The notes beneath the pieces were generated by a model. It worked only from the letters and a program-made list of their open reading frames with translations, did no database searches and was not told where the DNA came from. From Melampsora larici-populina 98AG31 (taxonomy: Eukaryota; Basidiomycota; Pucciniomycetes; Pucciniales; Melampsoraceae): a stretch of 64,000 nt of DNA. This document shows positions 1 to 11,301 of this stretch, one piece after another (position 1 is the stretch's first letter; each line of letters begins with the position of its first letter). Made by a program: the position numbers and the translations under genes. The stretch is taken from contig NW_006768787.1 of assembly GCF_000204055.1 (NCBI RefSeq), positions 798,309-862,308 of the forward strand, written 5' to 3'.

Positions 1-342
1 AAAAAGAACTCAAGATAACGGAATTCCATTCCAAACTGTCGAACGCTGCGATCGATCAATCAAAAACAAGCCTTCTGGTATGATGGAATCGGACTCCTTG
101 AACAAAGAGATGAGGCAAAAACTTCAGGACGCACAGGTATATCTCTCGAGGTCTTTGCCCACTAGCCATTCTGCTGATATCCAATCCCTCAATCTCAGAA
201 AATGGCCTCCCGAGCTACAAAGTGTGAAACCAAAGGTGATTATGACAAAGCCTTCCAGTCAGTATCTTGACAAAATTGGTTTTGAACCCGTTGGGAGCTC
301 CGTTTAGGAAACCTGTGGATCCTGATGCGCCTGATCAGTGAG
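1..342 (+). pseudogene. Degenerate coding fragment, bromodomain-like
   Basis: Coding-like sequence runs through the left edge but no single frame stays open. One frame reads YDKAFQSV near 240-265 and, after a shift of frame, another reads NPLGAPFRKPVDPDAPD near 280-340, followed by a GTGAGT that could be a splice donor. The P-F-x-x-P-V-D-P pattern resembles the WPF/ZA-loop start of a bromodomain; that assignment is inference from a short motif. A 75-codon open frame at 80-307 overlaps but does not contain this motif. The region continues off the window to the left. It could equally be a decayed fragment of an unrelated host gene. Confidence 0.3.
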
Positions 343-400
343 TGTGGTTTTGTTTTGATTTCTTCAAACGGTGGAGATGATCTGATCATCCCTAAAACTG

Positions 401-426
401 AACCCTAACCCTAACCCTAACCCTAG
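401..426 (+). repeat. Interstitial telomere-type repeat (CCCTAA)n
   Basis: Four consecutive CCCTAA units (C-strand of TTAGGG) with partial ends, embedded in unique sequence and followed by CCCTAG. TTAGGG is the usual fungal telomere unit. A tract this short inside a sequence is an interstitial telomeric repeat, left by break repair or telomere addition, or a subtelomeric mark. Confidence 0.9.
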
Positions 427-769
427 TGAGTGACATCTTCGGGACGATGATGATGGGTCTGTTTTTGAAAAACAAAATGAGACCATATTTTGGATAGGGA
501 AACTGGCACATTCAGGTTAGTGCTTACCTGTGATGATCGTATCACTGATAGGTTGGTGGTGTTCGAGATTTGAAACCATAAGTTGAAATTCTCACTCGAT
601 GAAAAGAATAAGAACTGATTCAAAGCTTTACGTACACTACCTTTCGCATCCCGAGAGACTACATGCCCAATGATAATACCTAAACCTTTGTTTTCGCCGT
701 CTCGACCATTTCGTAAAGCCAGAACCCATCAATATGAAAACTATAGGCTTCTTGATTATGATATCAGTC

Positions 770-872
770 AGAGTGGAAGTCCAGGTCGAAGTCAAATTTG
801 AAGTGGAAGTCCAGGTCAAAGTCCAAGTCCAAATCCAGTCAAAGTGCAAGCTCAAGCCCAAGCCCAAGGTTC
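770..872 (+). repeat. Imperfect hexanucleotide repeat (GAAGTC/AGGTCA type)
   Basis: Short units of the form GAAGTC, CAGGTC and AAAGTC repeat with drift. In one plus frame this reads as alternating Val-x (VEVQVKV) and on the minus strand as a Leu/Thr/Trp-rich string. Open frames on both strands are therefore a consequence of the repeat and are not called genes. Confidence 0.7.
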
Positions 873-1289
873 TTCAATCCATAGATCTGATTTGGAATTT
901 ACAACATAGAGAGCAGTTAACATTAGTTTGATGTTTGATAAATGATCCTTTTTGAAAAAGTCAAAAAGCACTCAACCTGACATTGAACTTGAACTTGAAG
1001 GTAATTGTGAAGAAGTAGAAGGTGATGCTGAGTATGAAGTTTGATTTGTAGTTATCTTCTTTTCTGTTGGGTTTGAATGGGCAAATCTTGATCAGATCGA
1101 ATTTAAGCAAACAAAATTAAAAGATTGGGAATTGAAAAAAAAAGTGAATTGAGTCAAAAAAATTGAAAAGATACAGATTATAATTCCAGGTTTAAATTTA
1201 AAATTCAATCAATTTTCAATTTTCAATTTTGTAATTTTGATTTTTGATTTTAATATTTTCAATTTCTTGCTTTTCAAGTGGGGTTCAAA

Positions 1290-1600
1290 AGCAAAGTGAA
1301 GGACAAAGTGAAGGTTGAAGTCAGATCGGAGATCGAAGTCGAAGTGGAGGTGTAGGTCAAACTGCAGGTCAAACTGCAGGTCATGGTCGGAGTCAAATTC
1401 AAGGTGTACGTCGAACGTGGTCAAAGTCAAGGTCGAATTTGAGGTGCAGGTCAAAGTCGGCTTGAAGGTCGAAGTCAAAGTGCAGGTTGAAGTCAAAGTC
1501 AAGGTGGATGTGGAAGTGCAGGTCAAAGTCGGATAGTTCGGATTGGAGGTCGAAGTCAAAGTGTAGGTGCAGGTCGAGGTCGAAGAAGTTCAAGTCTAAG
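1290..1600 (+). repeat. Second block of the same hexanucleotide repeat
   Basis: About 300 bp of AGGTCA/GAAGTC/AAAGTGCAGGTC-type units, the same family as the block 450 bp upstream. It holds overlapping open frames on both strands (V-x-V-x on plus; DFDLHF and TSTLTLT strings on minus), all explained by the repeat. Confidence 0.75.
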
Positions 1601-2785
1601 ACACACACATATGTAAGTTTTTATTTTTTATGTTTTGATTTGTAATGTGCAATTTCTGACTTTTAGGTCTTGTATTTCCGTTTCTGACCTTCAGTATCAG
1701 ACTTTTTATTTTTAAGATTTAATTTTTGGGCCTTGATTTTCAAGTATGAATTTACAAGTTTTAAGCTTGAGCTTTGAATTTTTGGCTTTTAATTTTTTGG
1801 CTTCAATTTTCAATTACACAATTTATGAGGAAACCTTGGTCAGCAAGGTCCGAGGTTTTCCTTACCCTTGGATTCTTCCCACTTGATATCTCCTCGAACT
1901 AATCTGACCAAGGTTTATTAAACTCGGACAAGACCCACCGATGATATAATTTCATCAGGCTATACGGTCCGCCTATATTGTAACTGGGGTAAGTCTTACC
2001 GTATTAAACTCAGAAAGGACTTTCTGATGTTAATCCACGATATCAACTCAGACAACATTTGTCCGATGGTATATATCATCGATTGTGTGCAGCCGAGTTT
2101 GACTTGGAGCAATGATTTCCTCGGTACCAAAATGCCCAAGATATCCTTGCACATATCTGTCCAATGTTACATTGGACATTTACCTCGATACACAATTATC
2201 CGATGATTCCTCGGACACACATACCCGCTGTTAACTTGGATACTCGTATCCGAGGATATTGTGCCGGCGGTGTAGTGCCGCCTGGACGGGTCACAGCTTG
2301 CGGATATGCGGGGCTTTGCTACGTGCAAATTTAGGAGTGTTGGTGAAGACCTTGAAGAAGACTGGTTGTTGGCGGTCGGCAGCTTGTAAATTGTACATAA
2401 GGAAGTACAGTGACAGAGTGCTGAGGCAAACCGTGAAGTTAGCAAAGACACTATCAATTGTCCGTTGATGAGCTGAAATGTATTCCATTAGTGTTGTGAT
2501 GCTGTGTACCTGATACACTTAGTGAGGTGTTCCCCCGACTACCTTTGACTCAATGAGTGTGGGCTTTGAGACCCTTTGCAGGGCCTTGGCTCCTTGACCC
2601 TTCACTCCCTGTGGTGGGGCTCAAAGTGTCTCTTGCCGCTCTTGCTGAGACGTGTCTGCCTGAGAGAAAGCTCCAGAGAAGACTCTTCTTGTCAGGCAGA
2701 TCCTAGGTTACACCCACAGCATGTCATCCTCACTTCTAGAAGTAGAAGCAAGGGTGGCTAATTGTGTCACATACCTAGAGTGAGA
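1601..2785. other. No gene recognised: AT-rich then mixed sequence
   Basis: From 1620 to 1830 the DNA is strongly T-rich with repeated TTTTTGG and TTTCAATTTT words. From 1830 to 2500 it carries recurring CTCGGA/TCCGA words. Short open frames at 2167-2518 on both strands overlap one another and resemble no family. I see no promoter, RNA gene or transposase. Confidence 0.5.
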
Positions 2786-2814
2786 GGGAAAGATTCTATT
2801 GTAGAATCTTTCCC
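2786..2814. repeat. Perfect 13-bp inverted repeat (hairpin)
   Basis: GGGAAAGATTCTA, a 3-nt loop TTG, then its exact reverse complement. It would form a 13-bp stem. Nothing nearby identifies it as a terminator or a transposon end. Confidence 0.85.
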
Positions 2815-3103
2815 ACCCTTATTCCTTCCGTCGCTTGAAGGGATGAAGGACACAGATCCTAGAAGTTCTCCAGTAATTGGTCCTTTGATTAAGTGAGTTG
2901 AGCATGTTTGATGGACCTATCTTGAAAAAAAGTTAATGATTGAAAAAACTTTGATTGGTGTTGAATGTTCTTGATTTGGCTGATGTGACTGCAAGGTTTG
3001 GACTTTATCGGATGTGAGAGGTGAAAAAGAGGTATTTGTTGTACCTTGCTGAGTTTTGGAGTTGAGTTGCCATGAACAAGTTGGGAATTGAGTTACCACA
3101 TGT

Positions 3104-3137
3104 GTTAGCCAATTGGTAACTGGACCAATTGGCTAAC
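3104..3137. repeat. Perfect 13-bp inverted repeat
   Basis: GTTAGCCAATTGG at 3104-3116 and its reverse complement at 3125-3137, separated by 8 nt. Just downstream lies a second inverted repeat (next entry), so this is a compact fold-back cluster, perhaps the remnant of a MITE. Confidence 0.8.
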
Positions 3138-3158
3138 GCAAGTCAATCAAAAATTGAC

Positions 3159-3259
3159 TACCGCAGGGCTAATTTCACACCAGTGTGGGAATAGCCCTGC
3201 ACTCGCGGTAAACTTCTACTTACGGCACTCAACTTACCGCACCAGTGTGGATGCTCTTA
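3159..3259. repeat. Nested inverted repeat ending in a GAGCAT/TTA-type terminus
   Basis: TACCGCAGGGCTA at 3159-3171 pairs with TAGCCCT at 3192-3198 and GCGGTA at 3205-3210. CACAC/GTGTG (3176-3187) makes a small hairpin inside. The stretch ends with GTGTGGATGCTC followed by TTA at 3257-3259, which resembles the right terminus of the TTA-TSD transposon at 22327-26831 (GGGTGCTC then TTA). It may be one end of a related MITE, but I could not find the matching left end. Confidence 0.4.
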
Positions 3260-3405
3260 CAAATCCATATTTGATACAGATGATTTATTTGTGAATCATA
3301 TATCATATATCATATAATCATAAAAGTTGAAGGCAAACTGTGTTTGCTGAAAAAACTTGCAAAACTCCCAATCCCTATTATTGATTTCAAGGTTTACACC
3401 TCCAC

Positions 3406-5190
3406 ATGTTTAATCTGAATTTCACGTGTTTCACCCTGATCATCCTTCACATGCCACCACCAATTCTAGGTCTATCAGTCAATCAAGATTGGCCCTCAAG
3501 GAGGAACCTTGACTTTCAACACATAAATCCAATTTCAACTACAACAAACTCACCATGCCATTGTCCATTCAAATCAATCACCTTTGGCTTGAATTTCTAT
3601 AATCAATCCCAACTGCCCACACAACATCCAGAAAATGTGACCAAATTCAATCATGAGTAGGTCTTTTAGCGTAAGGGGAGTGATATTATTTGTTACGGTG
3701 TGAGTTGTTTTGTACAGTTGGTATATTTCTGCTTGAATAGTAACTTGAATGAAGTCATTGTTGAGTGTTGGGGGATTGATGACTTAGCAATGGTTTGAGG
3801 TCACCATAGGACCACCTATGGTCCTAGGAATTTCTATAGGGGGAATCCAATAGCATGGGATGATACAGGTGTCCGTTTCAACCTATACAGTAGGTGCAAT
3901 CATCCAGTAATCACAGGTGTTGTCACTCTCACATTAACTCTGTGCCTAAACCTGAATTTTGTCAGAACTTCCGGAAACTCAAATACCCAGAATCTATGCT
4001 TCAAACTAACGTTACACTATCATGGTAACAATATAATTGACCACACATGACAATACTTCATCGGACAATCCTATGTTGTCTTTCAATAATTGGCATCAAA
4101 TTATTGGTACAACACTTGAACTTTCAATGTTCTGTTTTTCACCAACGTCATTGATTTGAATCAGGTTCCTTACTCCAAAACTTGGTATTTAAATGTTCTC
4201 AATTTAGGATCTTCCTCAGAAAGATTCAACTACTCAAACCATACCATAGGCACCATTACAGCCGTACATTCATCCAACAGGGGATAGACTCACATGGAAT
4301 TTTCACGTCAATTCTTTGCCATTGCAACTTCCTTTTCAATGTTTGCTCCAATTAACACAATCCCAGGTCCGCTGGTAAAAAAACAAATTGTGTACAATAA
4401 ATTCACTGTTATTATAGACAACCTGAAGTGAAACGCAGATTAGACTAACCAGTATGCAATTCAGCAACTATCTGATTCACTTTTCATCTACCTCAGTCTT
4501 ATTGATCTTTATTAATTTCTATATAAGGACACAGGAGTGCTTCCGTTATTCCCAACATCTATCAGTTTAACAACTTGGTAACTCTAATCCAACACCACCA
4601 AAATTTTATTAAATTATTGAATCTATTGTGTAAAAAAATTCACTAACCTCCTTCAAAACTGAATAATTGCTTTCCCTCTCTGGGCTCCAACTATGTGGTT
4701 GACTTGTAGGCACGACCTTTCTATTTTGTAACACTTAGGTACCACTTCTAGATTCAGACCATGCCTAACCCCAACCCCAACCCCAACAAGGCAACAGGCA
4801 GTGGGGTCTACTATTCTGGGAATTTTGAAATTGAGAAGAAAGTACATGACTTAACTCCAATATCCATCACCCTTTCAAAGTACCAACGCATTATCTCCGC
4901 AACACAGTTTCCCTCTGATCTAGGTAAAAAGTCTGGCTACCGCAGTTATGTCACATTCATAAACTGTGGTGGCACTGACTGCAAGGAAGAGACCGGGTAC
5001 AAAATTTGAGCTATAGGCTACAGTTTGGCCTCAATGGCACTGGACAAAAAGCAATTTTACTTTTTACAAGGCTTATTCTCCCCAACCAATACCGTGGACA
5101 CTCATATGGATCAATTCTATTTTGAAGTTTGTGACCAAGCGCTCATTGGTTTGGCATGAGTTCAAAGGCAAGGTTGTAAACACTGGCCAA
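3406..5190 (+). pseudogene. Degenerate plus-strand coding sequence, unrecognised
   Basis: Several plus-strand stretches read like real protein but are broken by stops and frame changes. They are 3406-3660, about 3960-4300 (with words such as YSKTWYLNVLNLGSSS and FFAIATSFSMFAPINTIPG), and 4761-5180 (YYSGNFEIEKKVHDLTP, FINCGGTDCKEE, then after a TGA a further coding-like run). A splice acceptor-like CAG and donor-like GTAAAA occur between pieces, so some breaks could be introns. I do not recognise the family; Asn-rich, Cys-containing text would suit a secreted protein, but no signal peptide can be placed. Confidence 0.25.
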
Positions 5191-5469
5191 ACCCCCATTT
5201 TTAATTTTTTCTTCAATTTTCAATCACCATCTATACTATTAACCATCAGAGTTAAATTTTAGCTTGGCTGACCAAAGTGGTAGAGCAGACAATTCTGACT
5301 CGTTCTGTCTCTTCAAAATTTTTATAAGGTCCCTAAATCTTATTTTATTTCAGCTTGAAGGGTGAATTGGCAGAAATTTGGGCTTTTGTGGTAAACAGCT
5401 AAGTTTTAGTGCTGATAGTAATGGTCTATGTTCAAGGAAGAAACTGACCAAGAATAAAAACTTACCTGC

Positions 5470-6063
5470 AGCTTTTAAATCACCATGGCCAAGAGCTCCT
5501 TATAAATAGCATTGGCAGTTTCAGTGGCCCAGGTGGTACTTTGTAAATTGGCCAATTGATTGGAAAATTTGAAAGTAGCTCTGAGGAAAGGTTTGTTGAA
5601 GCATGAGAAGGGGAGGGCATGTCAGAGGATCCACAATACCAATAGTGTGTTGAGGTATTCCACACTGAAAGTTGATTAAGATAAAAATGGATCCGGAGTA
5701 GACTTTGGGTTGGTGGAAGCCACTCAAACAATTTTGTCTTGCTGTTGGCACCAGCTTTGAGGTAGATCATAGCCTTGTGTGATTGTGTGGTGTCAAATTG
5801 GGCAGGCAAGTTGGTCTTTGGCACCATCTTGATGAGACTAGAGGTTGAAACAGCTATGTTGTCCCCTGAAGAAGTACCCACAACAGAATTTACACCTGTA
5901 TTTGTGTGGATCATCCCCAAACTAACACAATGATATTTGTACAAAATTTTGTAAGATGACCAACATGATAATAATAAAAACTTGCCTTGCCTTTCACATG
6001 AGTGGGAGGATTGTAGTAAGACAAGGCTATGTTGACTTGACCACCTAAACGCCGGACACCTGG
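5470..6063 (-). pseudogene. Host gene A, 3' part, cut by the Gypsy element
   Basis: Minus-strand exons downstream of the Gypsy insertion. The frame enters from 22029-22096 across the CCTGG duplication and reads RRLGGQVNIALSYYNPPTH, then an intron rich in T/A, then VVGTSSGDNIAVSTSS and LPAQFDTTQSHKAMIYLKA. Further down, coding potential changes frame at about 5700 and again near the NAIYKELLAM text, so this end has also decayed by small indels. A GTAAGT donor follows at about 5466. I do not recognise the protein. Removing the Gypsy element and one CCTGG copy restores the frame Lys-Thr-Pro-Gly-Val-Arg-Arg exactly, which is why I join this to the exons at 22 and 27 kb. Confidence 0.6.
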
Positions 6064-7069
6064 TGTGAGGGTAGTGACTCTTTTGAGAGAGGCTACACTC
6101 ACTAAAAGGTGGTACTGAGAGCAGTTTGTTATGAAGTATAATTATTATTATTATATTTCAATTGTTAAACTAGGTACAAGGGAGAATAGGATAATGAGAA
6201 AGGGGAAGATAGGGTGGAAGGTTAACAACCTAGAGTCTGCTGGGACAAATCCTGACAGACTACAGCTAGTTGACTCTTAAAGAAGAGGTTTCAATTTATA
6301 ATTTAATACAACAATGAGAACTGGATCCCAAGGTTCTCCAGTATCCTTTCCGTAACAGGATAAAGAGTGATTATGAAGATCACTATCTTGGTTATCTTTT
6401 AGAGGTCACTAACCTAATTGGTTATTAACTTGGAGGTCACCAACCTATTGGTTATTAACTTGGAGGTCCCCAACCTAGTATATAAACTACTTAGGGGAAG
6501 TAGAGGATCCAGAAGTGAAGTGTTATAACTTACTAGGATCTAGTCAGGAAATATCAAGGTAGATAGAATGCATCACTAGTATTACTATTTGTAATACCCT
6601 TGATTTTTATTCTAATTGAACTCTTGATGGTTCTTTAGAAAGTGGTATGTATAAACTTGGTTTTTCCTTTGGGGATGAAGCAGGTTCTCATTTATATATT
6701 CTAGCTTTTAAACCTAGTATTGTGATATACACAATGTTTACAATATTAGGTTTGCATTTAGTATTTTAATGTTTTTATGATTACGTACACTTGATGTTAT
6801 GTTATGTACTCATTAAGTGTTTCATATAAGATAAGCCTGTTTTAACTTTTGATACCGAGTTATGAGATGTTACTAGTGTTTTTGTATGTAATTTTATATG
6901 TTACATGTTATTTCTTCGGTATATGCATATGTAACTAGAGGTCATATATGTTTTTCTTAAATGTTACATATATTATATAGGCTGTATGTACATGTAATTA
7001 TATTTCTAGGTGATGGTTATATATCATAGGTTAGCATTTGGGTACATGTGTATGTACGCAGGGCTGACA
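6064..7069 (-). repeat. 3' LTR of the Gypsy element (intact copy)
   Basis: About 1006 bp, beginning TGTGAGGGTAGTGAC and ending GGGCTGACA on the plus strand, near-identical by eye to the split right LTR. It carries three tandem units of a roughly 30-bp repeat (TTGGTTATTAACTTGGAGGT, 6396-6482) where the other LTR has two. It also has a roughly 39-bp stretch near its right end (7028-7062) absent from the other copy. Confidence 0.92.
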
Positions 7070-7086
7070 TTCCCCACCCTCAAAGG
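7070..7086 (-). other. Polypurine tract of the Gypsy element
   Basis: Read on the minus strand, GAGGGTGGGGAA lies immediately upstream of the 3' LTR start TGTCAGCC. A purine run in exactly this place primes plus-strand DNA synthesis in LTR retrotransposons. Confidence 0.7.
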
Positions 7087-8633
7087 AGGTCATCACTTCT
7101 TTTTGGGAAGTTTATGAGCTCTTTTCTGGGCTCTGAATTCTTCAAGGTTGTTTTACCATTTGGTACTTTATCTGCTGGAAGCCATTTGTCTTTGTCCGCA
7201 CTTTTATTCTTGTATCTAACTAAATAGAGTGTTGTGGATTTACTGTTGATGTTTGTTTCTCTCTGTTTGATGATTTTGGAAAAAATCTTTTCCCCGTCTG
7301 TTTCAAATTGGATGGGAGCTTGTTTGGGTATTTCTCTATCAGGAAATTTTCTTTTATCAGAAGCATGGTATTTCTTAATCAATGATATTGGAAACACTGG
7401 ATGTTGCCTTCCAAATTCTTCTGTTAATGCTACTTCTACTGTGTTGTTCCCATTAAATTTTAATATTAAAAAAGGGCCTACAGATTGGTCTTGTAGTTTC
7501 TTAGGTCCTTGTAGGTTAGTAAAATTGGTAGTCGAAAGCAGAACTTGTTCTCCTACTACAAATTTTGGTTCTTGATGCCTTTTATTCCATCTTTCTTGGT
7601 TGTATGTTACTGAGTCTTCAATACATTGAGCTGCTTGAGCTCTTGCTTTACTCAACATATCAAAGAAGCTTAAAGAAGTTGGATGGAATTCAACATTTTT
7701 ATTCTTTATTTGATCTTTAGGTAATCTTGGGCAGTATCCTCTTTCAATCTCAAAGGGTTTCTTTCCCGTAGTGCTATGTATGCTACTATTATAGGCCAAT
7801 TCTAAAGCTGGTAGTAATGTATGCCAGTCATGTGTGAATCCATCTTTTTCTGTATATGCTAGACCTTCTGTGCAATATCTTCTGACAATTTCAGTCAAGG
7901 TACTGATATTTCTTTCACTCAAGCCATCAGTTTGAGGATGGTATGCGGTTGAAAGTTCTAGTGTGGTTCCAATAAGCATATTCAAACTTTTCCAAAATCT
8001 GGAAGTGAATTTGGGGTCTCTATCACTGATTATTATCTGTGGTAAACCTACGTCACTTATGATTCTTTCCCAGAACAACAATGCAATGTCCATTGCAGTT
8101 GATTCTTTGTACCAAGGCAAGAATCTTGTCCTTTTTGAAAACCTGTCCACTATTACTAATACACAATTATAGTTGTTTATTGAAGATGGTGGAAGTCCTG
8201 TAACAAAGTCCATGTTAACGACTTCCCATGGATATGTTGGTTCTTCTATCCTTTGTAATAATCCAAATCTCTTTCCCATAGCTTTATTGGCTTTTTGGCA
8301 TCTTTCACAAGTCTTCACATATTCTTCAACATCTTTTCTCCAACTTGGCCACCATGCCGTACTTTTGATTCTGTCAATTGTTCTGTCCTCTGATAAATGT
8401 CCTGACATAAATTCATCATGACATACATGTAGTGTTTGTTGAATGTGTTCAGGTTTGACAATAATTAAACCTGAACTATGTTTTTCTCTGAAATATAACA
8501 AACCTGATTCAAGTGTAACTTTTCCTTGATTATATCCATCTTTCCATGGTTGCGCAAGTGTTGTTGATAAACATAGGTCAGTTTTCTGTATGGAAAGAAT
8601 TTGAACAAGTTTTGTAGTGTTACTATGTTTTTC
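7080..8633 (-). pseudogene. Gypsy pol, integrase with chromodomain
   Basis: A 473-codon open frame from 8501, really the 3' part of pol because the frame continues upstream to the in-frame TAG at 8634. It has the HHCC zinc-binding domain (H28, H35, C65, C68 counted from the first Met). The DDE catalytic core follows: D in VNMDFVTGL, D in SDRDPKFTS, E in DGLSERNI. The GPFLIL region leads to a C-terminal chromodomain-like stretch with YLVRYKN and DKWLPADKV at about residues 400-435. Integrase inserts the cDNA; chromodomains in this clade (chromoviruses) bias insertion toward marked chromatin. Catalytic residues are intact; the break is the upstream amber codon. Confidence 0.9.
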
Positions 8634-10160
8634 CTAACTTTCTTTTACTTCTTCAAAGAATTCTTCTGATAATTCACATAAACTGATTCCCATGACAGGA
8701 ATGTCTCTTTCCATTTCTTCAGGTTCCCATGCTGGATTATCAGAATCATCGGGAAGTGCCATTCGACTAAGTCCATCTGCATTATTACGGAATTTTCCTG
8801 GTCTGTGTGTAATGGTCATGAAAGGTTTATATTCTTGTATGGCCATCATCCACCTCAGCATGTGTCTACTTGGTGATTTCAAGTTAGTTAAAGATCTTAC
8901 ACCTGTGCAGTCAGTAATGACTTCAAAGTAACTACCATCAAGGTAATAATGCAGTTTTTCTAATGCCCAAACTAGTGCTGATGCTTCTAATTGGGGTGAT
9001 GAGTACCGAGATTCAGTATTTGTTAATTTTCTAGATATGAATACTATTGGGCCTTCTTTAGGTTTGCCATCAATGATTTGTGTCTGGTGAATTGCTGCTC
9101 CTAACCCTTCAATTGATGCATCCACATATAATTTGAATGGTTTTTCAAAATCCGGATGAAACAGAATAGGGGCTATTGTCAACATTTCTTTTATTTTGTT
9201 GACCGCTTCTATTCTTTCTTTTGTCATTTCAAATGTGACTCCTTTAGCATATAGTTTGTAGAGACAGCGAGTGATGCTTCCAAAGTTGGGAATGTGAGCT
9301 CTGTAGTAACTTGCAAACCCTAGGAATGAACTTAATTCTTGTTTATCTTTTGGGCAAGGTTTTTGTAGTACCGCCGCTACAGAGTTTTGATCAACTGCTA
9401 TACATAGACCTGACACTCGATGACCTAAAGCTTTACATTCTTTAAATCCAAAGTGGCACTTTGTCAGGGAGATTGTCATGCCCATGGATTTAGCTCTTAG
9501 GATTACTATCTCTAGTGCCTGAAGATGTTCTTCCCAAGTTGTATGAAAAGCTATAATATCATCAATGTAAACTTTCAACCATCCTTCTTGCAATTCTTTG
9601 GAGAATTCTGTATCCATCATTCTCTGGAAGAATGCTGGTGCATTTTTTATTCCAAAAGGCCTTTGAATATACTCAAATATTCCTAGATGACAAATTATCC
9701 TGAGACATTTTCTGCTACCTATTTCAACTAAGTTCTGATGAAACCCTTTCATTATATCCATAAGAGTAATATACTTTGCGCCAAAAAGGTTTGTTAATGA
9801 TTGATCTATTTGTGGTAACGGATATCTATCAGGAATGGTATATTGATTGAGAGTTTTAAAATCTCCACAAAGTCTGGATTTGTCATTATGCCATGCAATC
9901 AAAACAGGTGATGTTACATCAACTTCTTCATCAATTCCAACTTTGCGTATCACACCCATTGGAAGTAATTCTTCAATATGTTTTTCAATCTCTTTCCTAC
10001 TTTGTGGGCTGGCTGCATAAGCACCTTTCCTTAGTATAGGAGGATATGGTTTGTCTATTGTGAGTTGTATTATTACTTGATGATCTTTGATTACTCCTAG
10101 AGGTTGTTCTCCTAAACCAAATTGGTCTTTATATTTGATCACTTGTAATATTAGGTCCAA
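8634..10160 (-). pseudogene. Gypsy pol, reverse transcriptase and RNase H
   Basis: A 508-codon frame ending at TAG (8634-8636), in the same frame as integrase 3' of it. The reverse transcriptase contains SRLCGDFKTLN, the first catalytic Asp in LMDIMKGFHQ (usual LDLxxGYxQ), RPFGIKNAPAFFQR and the YIDD active site near residue 200. Next come the connection and thumb (SSFLGFASYYRAHIPNF) and RNase H with LYVDAS near residue 345. The region just upstream (10161-10340) is coding-like in another frame (QHKEILTIKTDRKIPDD), so a frameshift near 10150 separates this from gag/protease. I did not find a clear protease D-T/S-G motif. Confidence 0.92.
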
Positions 10161-10280
10161 ACTCTGCTTCTAATATTTTTTCTTGTAAACTTTTTAAGTC
10201 TTCTACTTTTGTAGAGTCGTCTGGTATTTTACGATCAGTTTTAATGGTTAAGATTTCTTTATGTTGCATCAATGCAAATT

Positions 10281-11075
10281 TTATACTTTTGTTATTATTT
10301 CCAAGAGTGAAATATCTCTCCTTACTATGATAGTATCAGCCGATACTAGTACAGTATAGTACAGTGGCATTGTTGTATCTACTTTTCTTTCTAATTTTTC
10401 CAATTTTTCGAAAAGTTGGTCTAATTTGTTTATAATTGAATCATCAATATTTATTTTTTCACATTGTTTGCCTTTTTCTTGTGTAATTTTATACAAGTTC
10501 TCTTGAATTCCTTTGTTATAACTTTGTAAGTTATTTATTTTTGACTTTTCATTGTTTGACAATCTTATTTCAACTTGATTTGTTGAATTATGAATTTGTT
10601 TCATAATTTTTTCTTGATTTTTATGCAGATTTGTATCTGTCATGTGCGTACTAATCATGCCTTTCATTTGGAGTATTAATGCCTCAATTTTATTGAGACT
10701 GTAGATTGGAGTTTTTTCATTGTAAGACAACTCTATCTCTCCTTCAAGTTTCTCACTTCTCAATGAACTTGACTCACTCACATCATTTTTATGATAATTT
10801 TTGTTTTTCAAAATCTTCAATTTTAATGTGATATCATCATAAAATCTTTTCAATAACTCACAAGTTTTCTTAAAGTGATCATTCTCAATGCTCACAAGTT
10901 GCTCACTTTCAGTTTTGGTTGATTTGCCTAAGTTCTTTTGTAATTTCAAGAGTGCTTCATCATTTTTAAAAGCTCTTCTAGATACAACTTTGGCTAAATG
11001 AGGCATGTCTGAATTGAAGAATATATGAGAAAAACTTTCTACCTTAGACTTCTGGTTGAAAAGCTCTTGATGCAA
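10281..11075 (-). CDS. Gag-like coiled-coil reading frame of the Gypsy element
   Basis: 264 codons, rich in Lys, Glu, Asn and Leu, with heptad-like stretches (ELLKRFYDDITLKLKILKNK; LDQLFEKLEKLERKVD near residues 215-235) expected to form coiled coils. It lies between the P/Q-rich frame and reverse transcriptase, where a structural (Gag) polyprotein belongs. No CCHC zinc knuckle is visible. The assignment as Gag rests on position. A frame change near 10340 leads to the coding-like text joining it to pol. Confidence 0.5.
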   Translation of the reverse strand: MHQELFNQKSKVESFSHIFFNSDMPHLAKVVSRRAFKNDEALLKLQKNLGKSTKTESEQLVSIENDHFKKTCELLKRFYDDITLKLKILKNKNYHKNDVSESSSLRSEKLEGEIELSYNEKTPIYSLNKIEALILQMKGMISTHMTDTNLHKNQEKIMKQIHNSTNQVEIRLSNNEKSKINNLQSYNKGIQENLYKITQEKGKQCEKINIDDSIINKLDQLFEKLEKLERKVDTTMPLYYTVLVSADTIIVRRDISLLEIITKV

Positions 11076-11301
11076 TGTTTGCTCAAGTTCATCTTGCTCT
11101 AACTTCTCAGAGTGGTTAGAGTGGGAAGGTGATTGATTGAAAATAAAAGAAGAAGTTGATTTTGGAGTTTGAGCAGTTGGCTGAATAGGAACTGCTGAAG
11201 TGGACTGTGAGATAGGGGGTTAGAATCAGAAAAAAACTTAGAGTCAGTTTCAAGGACTGATGGATGATGATGAAAAGTTGAAATTGGAGGAGGTAACTTA
11301 C

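Noticed and set aside
80..307. 75-codon open frame as a complete gene
   Set aside because: The more protein-like signal (PVDPDAPD) lies in another frame of the same stretch, so this frame is at best part of a decayed gene.
1209..1608. Three overlapping open frames on both strands
   Set aside because: They are produced by the hexanucleotide repeat and have no composition or motif of their own.
5262..5300. tRNA-like text (TGACCAAAGTGGTAGAGC)
   Set aside because: It resembles a box A and D-arm, but no B box, acceptor stem or cloverleaf can be drawn around it.
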